A DNA stretch of 64,000 nucleotides, taken from Bacteroidota bacterium (GTDB lineage: Bacteria > Bacteroidota > Bacteroidia > M30B66). The stretch is from NCBI GenBank assembly GCA_027490225.1, contig JAIXYK010000062.1, forward strand, positions 1 through 64,000, written 5' to 3'. This document shows, in pieces, positions 30,152-39,095 of the stretch. Position 1 is the stretch's first letter. Each line of letters opens with the position of its first letter. The notes beneath the pieces were generated by a model. That model worked only from the letters and a program-made list of their open reading frames with translations, made no database searches and had not been told where the DNA came from. A program made the position numbers and the translations under genes.

Positions 30152-31041
30152 TGAAAAAGCTAGTTATTTTCACCACGATATTAGGTTTGGCAGTAGTGTT
30201 AATGTTCTCATCATGTGAACGTGTAATTGATATAGAATTGCCAAATGATGGTGATTTATTGGTTGTTGAAGGAACCATTGAATTAGGCGAGTTTCCAAAG
30301 GTTTTGGTGACTAGAAATCAAGGTTTTTTTGATAATTTCCCCAGCGATTTACAAGGTTTTGTAGATGCTTTTGTGATTAAAGATGCAATTGTTACGGTTA
30401 ATGATGGCACACAGACTTTTAATTTGACTTACACCGAATTACCATTTTACCCTTTTTATTTTTATACATCTACAGAATTTTCAGGGGAACTTGGCAAGAA
30501 TTATACGTTAACTGTGAATGCAGATAGTAAATCTGTTAGTGCGGTAACATCAATTAAACCACCAGTTCCAATTGATTCTTTATATTTTGGACTGAATGTT
30601 TTTGATGTAAACGAAGACAGTTTAGGATTTATTTATATGGATTTTAAAGATCCTGACACCATTGGAAATGCTTATCGCATCTATGCAAAAAAAAGGATGG
30701 AGCCATTTTTCTTTTCCGTTGAAGGAACAACCTTTAGCGACCAATTTATAAATGGAAGAAACTTTAGCATTTTTAGTGGGCAAAGCGATAAACCATTTGG
30801 AGTTCAAGATACTTTTGTGCCCCAATCGTTCTTTTATAAGCTTGGCGACACTGTTGATATTCGTCTTGCTTCTATAGATTACACTACATACGATTTTTTT
30901 AATACACTCGAAGCCGCAGCCGGAGGAAATGGAAATCCTTTCTCTGCCCCTACCATTGTTAAAAGTAACATCAAAGGCGGCCTTGGAGTTTGGGCTGGAC
31001 TTTCTTATACAACACAAACCGTAATTGCCAAACTACCGTAA
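30151..31041 (+). CDS. DUF4249 lipoprotein
   Basis: A 296-residue lipoprotein with lipobox FSSC (Cys22) and the DUF4249 opening (CERVIDIELPNDGDLLVVEGTIELGEFPKVLVTR). The fold is beta-rich. DUF4249 proteins are regularly encoded right behind TonB receptors like the one here and are presumed cell-surface partners in uptake. Expression should be tightly coupled to the receptor because the stop and start overlap by one base. Confidence 0.88.
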   Translation: MKKLVIFTTILGLAVVLMFSSCERVIDIELPNDGDLLVVEGTIELGEFPKVLVTRNQGFFDNFPSDLQGFVDAFVIKDAIVTVNDGTQTFNLTYTELPFYPFYFYTSTEFSGELGKNYTLTVNADSKSVSAVTSIKPPVPIDSLYFGLNVFDVNEDSLGFIYMDFKDPDTIGNAYRIYAKKRMEPFFFSVEGTTFSDQFINGRNFSIFSGQSDKPFGVQDTFVPQSFFYKLGDTVDIRLASIDYTTYDFFNTLEAAAGGNGNPFSAPTIVKSNIKGGLGVWAGLSYTTQTVIAKLP

Positions 31042-31051
31042 ATATTAAACT

Positions 31052-31993
31052 ATGAACACTACAACAGAACAAGTTGATTGCCTTATAATAGGTTCAGGAC
31101 CAGCAGGATACACAGCAGCAATTTATGCAGCAAGAGCAGATTTAAAACCATTACTCTATCAAGGATTACAACCTGGAGGACAATTAACAATAACCACAGA
31201 AGTTGAAAATTATCCAGGTTACCCTAATGGAACACAAGGTCCTGAAATGATGATAGATTTTGAAAACCAAGCCAAACGATTTGGAACAGATATTCGTTTT
31301 GGCTTAGCGACTAAAGTAGACTTCAGCGGCCCGATTCATAAGGTTTGGATTGATGATGAAAAATTGATAGAAGCAAAAACAGTAATTATTTCAACTGGTG
31401 CTGCAGCCAAATGGTTAGGATTAGAATCTGAGCAAAAATACAATGGATTTGGCGTTTCTGCTTGTGCTGTTTGCGATGGCTTTTTCTTTAGAGGTCAGGA
31501 AGTTGCTATTGTTGGCGGTGGAGATACTGCAGCTGAAGAAGCCACCTATCTTGCTAAATTATGCAAGAAAGTTACCATGATTATAAGAAGAGATGAGTTA
31601 AGAGCATCCAAGGCAATGCAGCACAGGGTTTTCAACACGCCCAATATTGAAGTGCTATTTAATACAGAAACTTTAGAAATTACTGGGGAACAAGCAGTTT
31701 CTGGAGCAAGGTTCAAGAATAGACTAACTGGAGAAGAATTTACCAAAGATATCACTGGATTCTTTGTTGCCATTGGTCACGAACCCAATTCTGGAATTTT
31801 TAAAGAATGGTTAGAAAGAGATGAAAATGGCTACATCATTACCGTACCGGGAAGTTCAAGAACAAATGTACCAGGCGTATTTGCAAGTGGAGATGTGCAA
31901 GATCACATTTATCGACAAGCTGTAACAGCCGCTGGTAGTGGATGCATGGCAGCGTTAGATGCTGAAAGATATTTGGCTGCAACTTTTCATTAA
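31052..31993 (+). CDS. trxB: Thioredoxin reductase
   Basis: A 313-residue FAD/NADPH enzyme with FAD loop GSGPAGYTAA, active disulfide C138-A-V-C141 followed by DG, NADPH loop GGGDTAAEEA and C-terminal FASGDVQDHIYRQAVTAAGSG. It reduces thioredoxin. Its stop abuts the stop of the convergent dehydrogenase gene with no gap. Confidence 0.95.
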   Translation: MNTTTEQVDCLIIGSGPAGYTAAIYAARADLKPLLYQGLQPGGQLTITTEVENYPGYPNGTQGPEMMIDFENQAKRFGTDIRFGLATKVDFSGPIHKVWIDDEKLIEAKTVIISTGAAAKWLGLESEQKYNGFGVSACAVCDGFFFRGQEVAIVGGGDTAAEEATYLAKLCKKVTMIIRRDELRASKAMQHRVFNTPNIEVLFNTETLEITGEQAVSGARFKNRLTGEEFTKDITGFFVAIGHEPNSGIFKEWLERDENGYIITVPGSSRTNVPGVFASGDVQDHIYRQAVTAAGSGCMAALDAERYLAATFH

Positions 31994-32980
31994 TCACAAA
32001 TCGTTGCCGGAGCTACCATTTAGCGCCCATTGATTGATATTGCTGAATGTTGTATTTGAAATACCATTTAAAGCCTCATTGGTTAAGAAGGCTTGATGAC
32101 CAGTGATTAGTACGTTTGGATAAGATTTAAGCTTATTATAAACTTCATCTTCAATTTCTTTTCCAATAAGATTTTGAAAGAAAATTGGCTTTTCATTTTC
32201 GTATACATCTAAGCCTGCGGCTGCAACAATTCCAGCATCAAGTGCTTTCATTAAATCTATGGTATTTACCAATCCACCTCTGGCTGTATTTATTAAAATG
32301 CATCCTTTTTTAAGTAAAGAAAAAGATGTGTTGTTAAATAAATATTTGGTGGCTTCATTTAACGGACAACACAACGAAACTATATCAGATTGCTTGCAAA
32401 GTTCTTCGAATGAGGTGTAGTTTATTTTAATGTCTTTTTCCAATTCAACATTTGCAACTACATCGTAAGCTAAGATTTTGCAACCAAATCCATGCATGAT
32501 GCGCGCGAATGCTGCACCAATTTTTCCTGTGCTAACAATTCCAATGGTTTTGCCATGTAAATCGAAGCCAATTAACTGGTCGAGGCGAAAATCACCTTGT
32601 TGCATTAATTGCTGCCCAAGCAGTAATTTTCTGTTTAATGCGAGCAATAATGTAACAGCATGTTCTGCAATGGCGTAAGGCGAATAAGCTGGTACGTTTG
32701 CCACTTTTATTCCAAGTGCTTTTGCTTTTTCTAAATCAACATGGTCGTGCCCTACAGAGCGCAAAGCGATGTACTTCACCCCTATTTTTCCCAGAACCGC
32801 TAACACTTCAGATGAAAGGATATCAGATGTAAAGACAGAAATGGCTTCAAACCCATTGGCCTTTTGCGCTGTAGTAATGTTTAACTGTTCTTCTGAAAAT
32901 GTAACTTGGTGTTGATTAGTGTTTGCATTTTCAGCGAAGCTATAATCGTAGCCATGTGTGCTGTAATAAAGTACTTTCAC
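31994..32980 (-). CDS. ldhA: D-2-hydroxyacid dehydrogenase (D-lactate dehydrogenase-like)
   Basis: A 328-residue NAD-dependent enzyme of the D-isomer-specific 2-hydroxyacid dehydrogenase family. It shows the RSVGHDHVDL segment with substrate-binding Arg, Rossmann loop VSTGKIGAAFARI, INTARGGLVN and the catalytic His in TGHQAFLT. Closest in feel to fermentative LdhA (pyruvate to D-lactate). The gene symbol is by family resemblance. Confidence 0.85.
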   Translation of the reverse strand: MKVLYYSTHGYDYSFAENANTNQHQVTFSEEQLNITTAQKANGFEAISVFTSDILSSEVLAVLGKIGVKYIALRSVGHDHVDLEKAKALGIKVANVPAYSPYAIAEHAVTLLLALNRKLLLGQQLMQQGDFRLDQLIGFDLHGKTIGIVSTGKIGAAFARIMHGFGCKILAYDVVANVELEKDIKINYTSFEELCKQSDIVSLCCPLNEATKYLFNNTSFSLLKKGCILINTARGGLVNTIDLMKALDAGIVAAAGLDVYENEKPIFFQNLIGKEIEDEVYNKLKSYPNVLITGHQAFLTNEALNGISNTTFSNINQWALNGSSGNDL

Positions 32981-33038
32981 AATCTTTTGTTTTAAATGAA
33001 TGCAAGAAGTATTTGATGCACATTTTGTAAATGTACGT

Positions 33039-33281
33039 TTAATTTACTGAGTGCTTTTGTAAAATTTCGAATAACTCATCTTTTAAAAATACACGGCGCA
33101 ACCTATAATCTGTTAGCACTTGGTCGGTTGTGTTTTCTGCACCAGTTTCTATGCGATGCACAGCTTTATTCACCTCATGATATTCATCATACAATTTTTT
33201 GAAATGCGGGTTAGATATTTTTAGCTCGTGAATGGCATCGTGCATTTCTGGGAACTCGTGGTATAAATCGTGTTTTTCCAT
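33039..33281 (-). CDS. DUF465 (YdcH-like) small protein
   Basis: An 80-residue charged, alpha-helical protein with HEFPEMHDAIHELK...NPHFKKLYDEYHEVNKAVHRIE...RRVFLKDELFEIL, the DUF465/YdcH hallmark. Function unknown. A minus-strand TATCTTTG box lies 20 bp upstream. Confidence 0.85.
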   Translation of the reverse strand: MEKHDLYHEFPEMHDAIHELKISNPHFKKLYDEYHEVNKAVHRIETGAENTTDQVLTDYRLRRVFLKDELFEILQKHSVN

Positions 33282-33300
33282 GTTTTTATAATTTATTCAA

Positions 33301-33308
33301 CAAAGATA
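33301..33308 (-). promoter_or_regulatory. Candidate -7 box (TATCTTTG) for the DUF465 gene
   Basis: TATCTTTG on the minus strand, 20 bp upstream of the ATG. The nearest upstream TTG lies 26 bp away, slightly longer than usual. Confidence 0.5.
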
Positions 33309-33413
33309 TTTTTACACTGATTTAAATATGTTGACAATAATCAGTTTTCTAAATAATTCATATCAAATGAAAAGAGAAAGAAATTTATTTAGCCTTCACA
33401 AAAAAACATAATA

Positions 33414-34052
33414 TCAATCTGCAAATTGCTCTTTTGTTTTTGCATTGCTTTCTAAACCTAATCTGGAATCATTCAAATCACCAAATAAAAGGCATTGAGA
33501 CCAGTTTGGCAATTGATTGGTAGCATCTGTTAACAACAACCAAGTTTTTCCGCTGAATTCATCATAATAATGGCCATTTTTATAGACTTTAACCTTTACA
33601 TCATAAATATCTTGAACGAGTTTACCATCTAGATTTTATCCATTCCAAAATACAAATCCACCGTATTGGAAATTTAAAAATTGAGTGTAAATAATTTTGC
33701 CTGCATTAAAAATTGTTACAAACATAGAAAACGTGTCTGGTACAATTGAGGCGATTGCTGGTTGACAAGAAACATTAATCATTAATTCATCATTTATTCC
33801 ATCCCCATTTGGAGTAAAACCAGAAGCAATAAAATATCTTTGTTTGTATTGATCTGGATAAGGGTATAACAAAGAATCTGGAAATTGAAACATTGTATCA
33901 TATGGAGCTTCAAATGGTTTTAGGATATATGTATCTTCGATGCATTCAGGAGCATTTATAAAATCAGGCTCTTTACAGCAGGATGAAAAAACAAGCAAGA
34001 GTAATAAGAGGACTAAAATGAATTTAGTTCCTATAATTGATAATTTCTTCAT
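33414..34052 (-). pseudogene. Lipoprotein with CHU_C-like (T9SS type B) domain, broken by an in-frame stop
   Basis: The frame opens with a lipoprotein signal (VFSSC, Cys25) and contains ASGFTPNGDGINDELMI, the start of the gliding-motility-associated/CHU_C sorting domain, running up to VFWNG. There a TAA (33636-33638, codon 139) interrupts it. The same frame then continues for 73 more sense codons (NLDGKLVQDIYDVKVKVYKNG and on) to a TGA at 33414-33416, exactly as the domain should continue. Restoring one base gives a 212-residue protein. Either a recent nonsense mutation, a sequencing error, or a truncated 138-residue product. Confidence 0.8.
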
Positions 34053-34188
34053 GAATAGCTAAATTATTAGCGTATAAAAATATAATTATTTTGATAGGAT
34101 GTAATCTTTTCAATTTTCAAAGCAGAAATTTTAAAATCTTAATTTATTTAGACAATATTTCGTATTTATGTAATTTGAAAATCTGTCG

Positions 34189-36354
34189 ATGAGATACTTA
34201 TTACTTATAGCATTCTTGCACTGTTTTACCAAAATAAACTTTTCACAAACAACACAAGACGCAAGCATTCAAATAAATGCAATAATAAATACAAGCGATA
34301 ATTCAATAAAATTAATTTGGCCTTTAAATAGTTTCGCTACACAATATTCACTTTATAGAAAAGCCGTTTCTGAAACAAATTGGGGAAATGCAATTGCAAT
34401 TTTAGGAGCAAATGAAAATGCTTATACCGATGCTAATATTTTACAAGGAGAACTTTACGAATATAAAATTTCGGTTGAAGGTTCTACTCCTGCTTTTGGT
34501 TATATATTATCCGGCAGTGAAGTTTCATATGAAGAAGAAAGAGGCAAGTTAATTTTACTGGTAGACAATACCATGACTGAAAGTTTGGTTCAAGAAATCA
34601 AAATTTTAGTTGCTGATTTAGAAGGTGATGGATATGAGGTGATAAGACATGATGTTTCGAGAAATGAATCTGTAGTGAATGTGAAGCAAATAATCTTAAA
34701 TGAATACAATGCTGATCCTACAAATGTAAATTCGGTTTTCTTGTTAGGACATATTCCTGTTCCATACAGCGGTTTTATTGTTCCTGATGGTCATCCTGAA
34801 CATAAAGGTGCATGGCCTGCAGACGTGTATTATGCAGATATGGATGGCGCATGGACCGATAATCAAGTTAATTCAACATCTGCAGCCGACTTAAGAAATA
34901 GGAACATTCCTGGTGACGGTAAATTTGACCAAAGTATAATACCTTCTAATTTGGAACTTGAAATTGGAAGAGTAGATTTTTCAGATATGCCTGCATTTAT
35001 TGCAACAGAAACTGAACTACTAAGAAGCTATTTAGTAAAAAATCACGCGTTTAAACTCAAAGCATATTCCCCCGAAAAGCGCGCACTAATTGATGATAAT
35101 TTTGGATACTTTTCTGGAGAAGCCTTTGCTGCAAGTGCTTGGAGAAGCTTTTCTTCGTTAGTGGGTAATGAAAATATTGTTGAAGGTGAATTTACAAGCG
35201 AGTTAACAAATGGAAACTACTTATGGGCATATGGTTGTGGTTCAGGTAGCTATAATGGTGCTGCAGGAATAGGTACAACGGAACAATTTGCAGGTTCCGA
35301 ATTGAATGTTACATTTTCTATGTTGTTTGGAAGTTATTTTGGAGACTGGGACAACAGCAATAATTTTATGCGTAGCATTTTAGCCCAGGGCAGAACACTT
35401 AGCTGTGCGTGGTCTGGTCGTCCTTTTTGGAATTTTCACCCGATGGCAATTGGTAAAAGTTTAGGATACAGTACAAAACTTACCCAAAATAATTTATCAA
35501 CTTATGATTATGGTTACGGCTCACAATTCGTTCACATTGCTTTAATGGGTGATCCTACTTTAAGAAATGATGTATTGGCTCCCATTTCAGAATTAACTGC
35601 AACTTTAACTTCAAATGTATGTGAATTAAACTGGACAGAGTCAGTTGATACTGTGAGGGGTTACAATGTTTATAAAAAGAAATTACCTAATGGAGTTTTT
35701 GAAAAGTTAACACCCTCATTGATTACAGAAACAAACTTTGTTGATTCCTGTGTCACAGAATCAGGCGAATATGCTTACATGGTGCGTGGTGTTAAATTGA
35801 TTAATACAGCAGCTGGCTCTTATTATAACAGCAGTATTGGTATTTCTGATACAATTTTACAAGAAGAGGATTACAATTTAGTAGCCAATGCAACCTTCGA
35901 GTATAGTGGAAATTCTATTCAATTTATTAATAATTCGAATAATGCGACCTCGTATTTATGGACATTTAGTAACCAGCTTACCAATGAAGAAGTTTCTCCA
36001 ATAATCACTTTTAATGAGTCTTCATTTTCAGCTACATTAATTGCGATTAACGCTTGCATGAAAGATACTTTTTTCATTGAAGGTGAATTTCCAGTTGGAA
36101 TAAGCAATTCAACTCTGCAAAACATTACTGTCTTCCCCAATCCTGCAAAAAATCAATTTAGTGTTGTAAATTCAAATCCAATAAATAACTTTGAAACAAT
36201 AGAAATTTTTGATGTGATGGGAAAACAAGTGAAAAGCATCCAAGTTAATTCCAACAAAACAGATATATTAATTGAAGATTTAACAACGGGAGTTTATTTG
36301 TTAAAATTCATATATTTTGATTCCTCAAACTATTCAAGATTAGTAGTAAATTAG
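34189..36354 (+). CDS. Large T9SS-secreted protein with C25/gingipain-like core
   Basis: 721 residues: signal peptide (1-19), FN3-like domain (about 25-112), a core of about 350 residues, a second FN3-like domain (about 470-555), a PKD-like domain (about 565-640) and a type A T9SS sorting tail (about 645-721; VFPNPAKNQF, then IFDVMGKQV and GVYLLKF). The core has ERGKLILLVD, LLGHIPVPY, ADVYYADMDG, WAYGCGSGSY and HIALMGDPTLR. MGDPTLR and the general order recall peptidase C25 (gingipain-type) domains, but a catalytic His-Cys pair cannot be assigned with certainty. Expected on the cell surface or outside. Confidence 0.75.
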   Translation: MRYLLLIAFLHCFTKINFSQTTQDASIQINAIINTSDNSIKLIWPLNSFATQYSLYRKAVSETNWGNAIAILGANENAYTDANILQGELYEYKISVEGSTPAFGYILSGSEVSYEEERGKLILLVDNTMTESLVQEIKILVADLEGDGYEVIRHDVSRNESVVNVKQIILNEYNADPTNVNSVFLLGHIPVPYSGFIVPDGHPEHKGAWPADVYYADMDGAWTDNQVNSTSAADLRNRNIPGDGKFDQSIIPSNLELEIGRVDFSDMPAFIATETELLRSYLVKNHAFKLKAYSPEKRALIDDNFGYFSGEAFAASAWRSFSSLVGNENIVEGEFTSELTNGNYLWAYGCGSGSYNGAAGIGTTEQFAGSELNVTFSMLFGSYFGDWDNSNNFMRSILAQGRTLSCAWSGRPFWNFHPMAIGKSLGYSTKLTQNNLSTYDYGYGSQFVHIALMGDPTLRNDVLAPISELTATLTSNVCELNWTESVDTVRGYNVYKKKLPNGVFEKLTPSLITETNFVDSCVTESGEYAYMVRGVKLINTAAGSYYNSSIGISDTILQEEDYNLVANATFEYSGNSIQFINNSNNATSYLWTFSNQLTNEEVSPIITFNESSFSATLIAINACMKDTFFIEGEFPVGISNSTLQNITVFPNPAKNQFSVVNSNPINNFETIEIFDVMGKQVKSIQVNSNKTDILIEDLTTGVYLLKFIYFDSSNYSRLVVN

Positions 36355-36372
36355 AAGTCTTTAAAAGATTAA

Positions 36373-37260
36373 ATGAAACGTAACGATTTTTTAAAATTTA
36401 TTCCATTACTTCTTACTTTCCAAGCATTTAAACCATTGAGAAATTTAGAATACCTCACCAATAAAGAGTTTAATTCGGATTTAATGCCTGTTTTATTCTT
36501 AGGACATGGAAGTCCCATGAATGCTATTGAAGAAAATACATTTGTAAAAGGATTTAGAGAAATAGCGAGTACTTTTCCTAAACCCAATGCTATCATTTGT
36601 ATTTCTGCACATTGGTTTACAAAAGGCACTTTTGTTACCGCAATGGATAACCCTAAAACTATACATGATTTTGGTGGATTTCCTGAAGCTTTATTCAATG
36701 TACAATATCCAGCTCCAGGAAGTCCTGAACTGGCAAAAAAAACACAGGAAGTTATCACCCAAACAAATGTTACTGCAGATTTTGATTGGGGCTTAGACCA
36801 CGGTACTTGGAGCGTAGTAAAACATTTGTATCCAAAGGCAGATGTTCCAGTTATTCAATTAAGCATTGATTATACGAAACCTGCGCAATATCATTACGAA
36901 TTGGCAGCCCAACTTAAGGTTCTTCGAAATAAAGGTGTATTGATTATTGGAAGTGGAAACATTATTCATAACCTTGGTTTAGTTGATTTTAGAAACATAA
37001 ATAAGCCTAATTATGGCTTCGATTGGGCCATAGAAGCACATTCAAAAATTAATGGTTATTTAAGAGAAAAGAATTACCAACCTTTAATAGATTATGCGAA
37101 ACAAGGAAAAGCATTCCAATTGGCAATTCCAACTGCAGAACATTATTTACCAATGATTTACACTTTAGGGCTTCAAGTTAAAGGCGATAAAATGATGCTT
37201 TTTAACGATGAATTAATGGCGGGTTCGTTGAGTATGACTTCGATAAAGTTAAGTGAATAA
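36373..37260 (+). CDS. ygiD: YgiD-type 4,5-DOPA extradiol dioxygenase/LigB-like protein
   Basis: 295 residues of the class III extradiol dioxygenase (LigB) superfamily. Metal-ligand histidines match YgiD: His45 in LGHGSPMN, His80 in SAHWF and His199 in GSGNIIHN, plus HDFGGFP. E. coli YgiD opens catecholic rings such as L-DOPA; the native substrate is unknown. The protein starts with an extra about 35 residues (MKRNDFLKFIPLLL) resembling a degenerate twin-arginine signal. Its 3' end overlaps the convergent symporter gene by 12 bp. Confidence 0.85.
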   Translation: MKRNDFLKFIPLLLTFQAFKPLRNLEYLTNKEFNSDLMPVLFLGHGSPMNAIEENTFVKGFREIASTFPKPNAIICISAHWFTKGTFVTAMDNPKTIHDFGGFPEALFNVQYPAPGSPELAKKTQEVITQTNVTADFDWGLDHGTWSVVKHLYPKADVPVIQLSIDYTKPAQYHYELAAQLKVLRNKGVLIIGSGNIIHNLGLVDFRNINKPNYGFDWAIEAHSKINGYLREKNYQPLIDYAKQGKAFQLAIPTAEHYLPMIYTLGLQVKGDKMMLFNDELMAGSLSMTSIKLSE

Positions 37261-38973
37261 TTGATGGCTTTTTTCCTTTTGGAAAGTCGATAATATCAAA
37301 GCAACTAACATTACAGCAAAACATCCAATTACATTGTACCAGAGGAAACTAATTGGTGTAAATGCATACAATAGAAGAACGATAATTTGGCCAAGGAGTG
37401 TAGCTGAAAAAATTGCCTTACCTCCTACTCTTTTCAACCAAAGAGCTGTAATAAAAACTCCTAAAATAGTTCCGTAAAACAAAGAGCCAAGCACATTTAC
37501 CGCTTCAATTAAACTGTTACCAATGTTGTGAGCAAAACAGGCAATAAACACACAAAAAATTCCCCATAACAAAGTATAAAATCTCGACCACCAAAAATTA
37601 GAAGCATCGTTCATTTTTTCTTTTTTGAATGATTGGTGTAAATCAATGATTGATGATGATGCCAATGAGTTAAGTGCAGCTGCTATTGAGCCCCAAGCCG
37701 CTAGAAATATAATGGCAATGAGCAAACCAACAAGGCCAGTTGGCAGAAAATCAATTACAAAACGCAGGAAAATATAATTGCTATCATTTGCATCTCCTTT
37801 AATTGTATCGGAAGAAATCCATGATTTCACTATGCTTCTTTGTTCTTTCGAGCTTTTCTCTAATTCTAACAATTTCCCCGCAATTTGCTTTTTTTCAGCC
37901 TGATTTTCATCTTCAGAAAAAGCAACATATTGGGTAACCAATTCTTTTTTTTGTGTTTGAATTTCAGCATATTTTGCTTCAAGATTCTTCAATGAATCAG
38001 TATAAATTGGAGCATTCCTTAATTCAGTAATTTGGGTTTCATTAAAGAAAACGGGTGCTTTATAAAATTGATAAAATGAAAATACAAGGACACCGATTAG
38101 CAGTATTAAAAACTGCATGGGAATCTTTACCAATCCATTCATCAGCAATCCAGTTCTGCTCTCCTTCATAGATTTGGCTGTTAAATAACGTCCAACCTGA
38201 CTTTGGTCGGTACCGAAATATGAAAGTGAAAGAAAAAAACCACCAATAATTCCGCTGAAAATATTGTACTTATCGCTCCAGTCAAATCCTTTTTCAGTAA
38301 TACCAGTAGTTACGACATTTAATTTCCCCATTTCCCCACTAATTTTTAAAGCGTCAATAAACCCAACATTATCAGGCAAAAGATGCACAACCATATAACC
38401 TGCCAGAAACATTCCAATGAAAATTATTGCGAATTGAATTTGTTGGGTAAATGCTACAGCCTTCGCTCCTCCGGTAACTGTGTAAATTATTAGAAGACCT
38501 CCCATCACCACATTTGTAAAATAGATATTCCAGGAAAATAAGGACGATAAAATAATAGAAGGTGCGTAAATACTTATTCCTGTAGATAATCCGCGCGCAA
38601 CTAAGAATAAAAAAGCAGTAAAAACACGGGTGCGCTTATCGAAACGTTTTTCTAAAAATTCGTAGGCTGTAAATACGTTTAGTTTGTGGTAAACCGGAAC
38701 AAGAAATGCACAAATTACCACCATAGCTATTGGTAATCCAAGGTAATATTGCACGAAGCGCATTCCATCAGAATACGCCTGTCCAGGAGCAGATAAAAAC
38801 GTAATAGCACTTGCTTGTGTGCCCATGATACTTAATAAAATTAAATACCATGGCATGGATTGATTTCCTCGGAAATAACCGTCTAAATCTTTGGTAGCTT
38901 TACTTTTATAAACACCATAAATTATGATAGCGCATAATGTTGCAGCAAGAACAATCCAATCTGCAGTTTTCAT
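37249..38973 (-). CDS. Sodium:solute symporter (SSS family) with large hydrophilic insertion
   Basis: 574 residues with the SSS core of about 13 helices (YRGNQSMPWYLI-like start, YTVTGGAKAVAFTQ, SYFGTDQSQVGRYL). Between two helices a hydrophilic segment of about 90 residues (about 305-395), rich in Glu, Lys and Gln, has coiled-coil character. That makes the protein longer than the typical about 500 residues. Sodium-driven uptake of a sugar, sialic acid, proline-like or other solute; substrate not predictable. Its ATG overlaps the TGA of the 41-codon gene (ATGA), and a PIG-L gene lies upstream. Confidence 0.88.
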   Translation of the reverse strand: MKTADWIVLAATLCAIIIYGVYKSKATKDLDGYFRGNQSMPWYLILLSIMGTQASAITFLSAPGQAYSDGMRFVQYYLGLPIAMVVICAFLVPVYHKLNVFTAYEFLEKRFDKRTRVFTAFLFLVARGLSTGISIYAPSIILSSLFSWNIYFTNVVMGGLLIIYTVTGGAKAVAFTQQIQFAIIFIGMFLAGYMVVHLLPDNVGFIDALKISGEMGKLNVVTTGITEKGFDWSDKYNIFSGIIGGFFLSLSYFGTDQSQVGRYLTAKSMKESRTGLLMNGLVKIPMQFLILLIGVLVFSFYQFYKAPVFFNETQITELRNAPIYTDSLKNLEAKYAEIQTQKKELVTQYVAFSEDENQAEKKQIAGKLLELEKSSKEQRSIVKSWISSDTIKGDANDSNYIFLRFVIDFLPTGLVGLLIAIIFLAAWGSIAAALNSLASSSIIDLHQSFKKEKMNDASNFWWSRFYTLLWGIFCVFIACFAHNIGNSLIEAVNVLGSLFYGTILGVFITALWLKRVGGKAIFSATLLGQIIVLLLYAFTPISFLWYNVIGCFAVMLVALILSTFQKEKSHQLFT

Positions 38974-39095
38974 GAAAAGTAATTAGTAAACCAACCGAAA
39001 AACAAAATCATTCCTATTAGCGCGACCAATAAGGCGGCATAAGCGTACTTCCATTTTTTAAATAATGGAGGATTTTCATCATTGCTTTCCATCAT
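38970..39095 (-). CDS. 41-residue single-pass membrane protein in the PIG-L/symporter operon
   Basis: A small open frame on the minus strand: MMESNDENPPLFKKWKYAYA, then a hydrophobic helix (ALLVALIGMILFFGWF) and a short TNYFS tail. It starts inside the last codons of the PIG-L gene (overlap 17 bp) and ends with the TGA that overlaps the ATG of the symporter (ATGA). Codon composition and the two-sided overlaps argue for a real, translationally coupled gene. I do not recognise a family; a small accessory subunit of the symporter is an inference from context. Confidence 0.65.
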   Translation of the reverse strand: MMESNDENPPLFKKWKYAYAALLVALIGMILFFGWFTNYFS

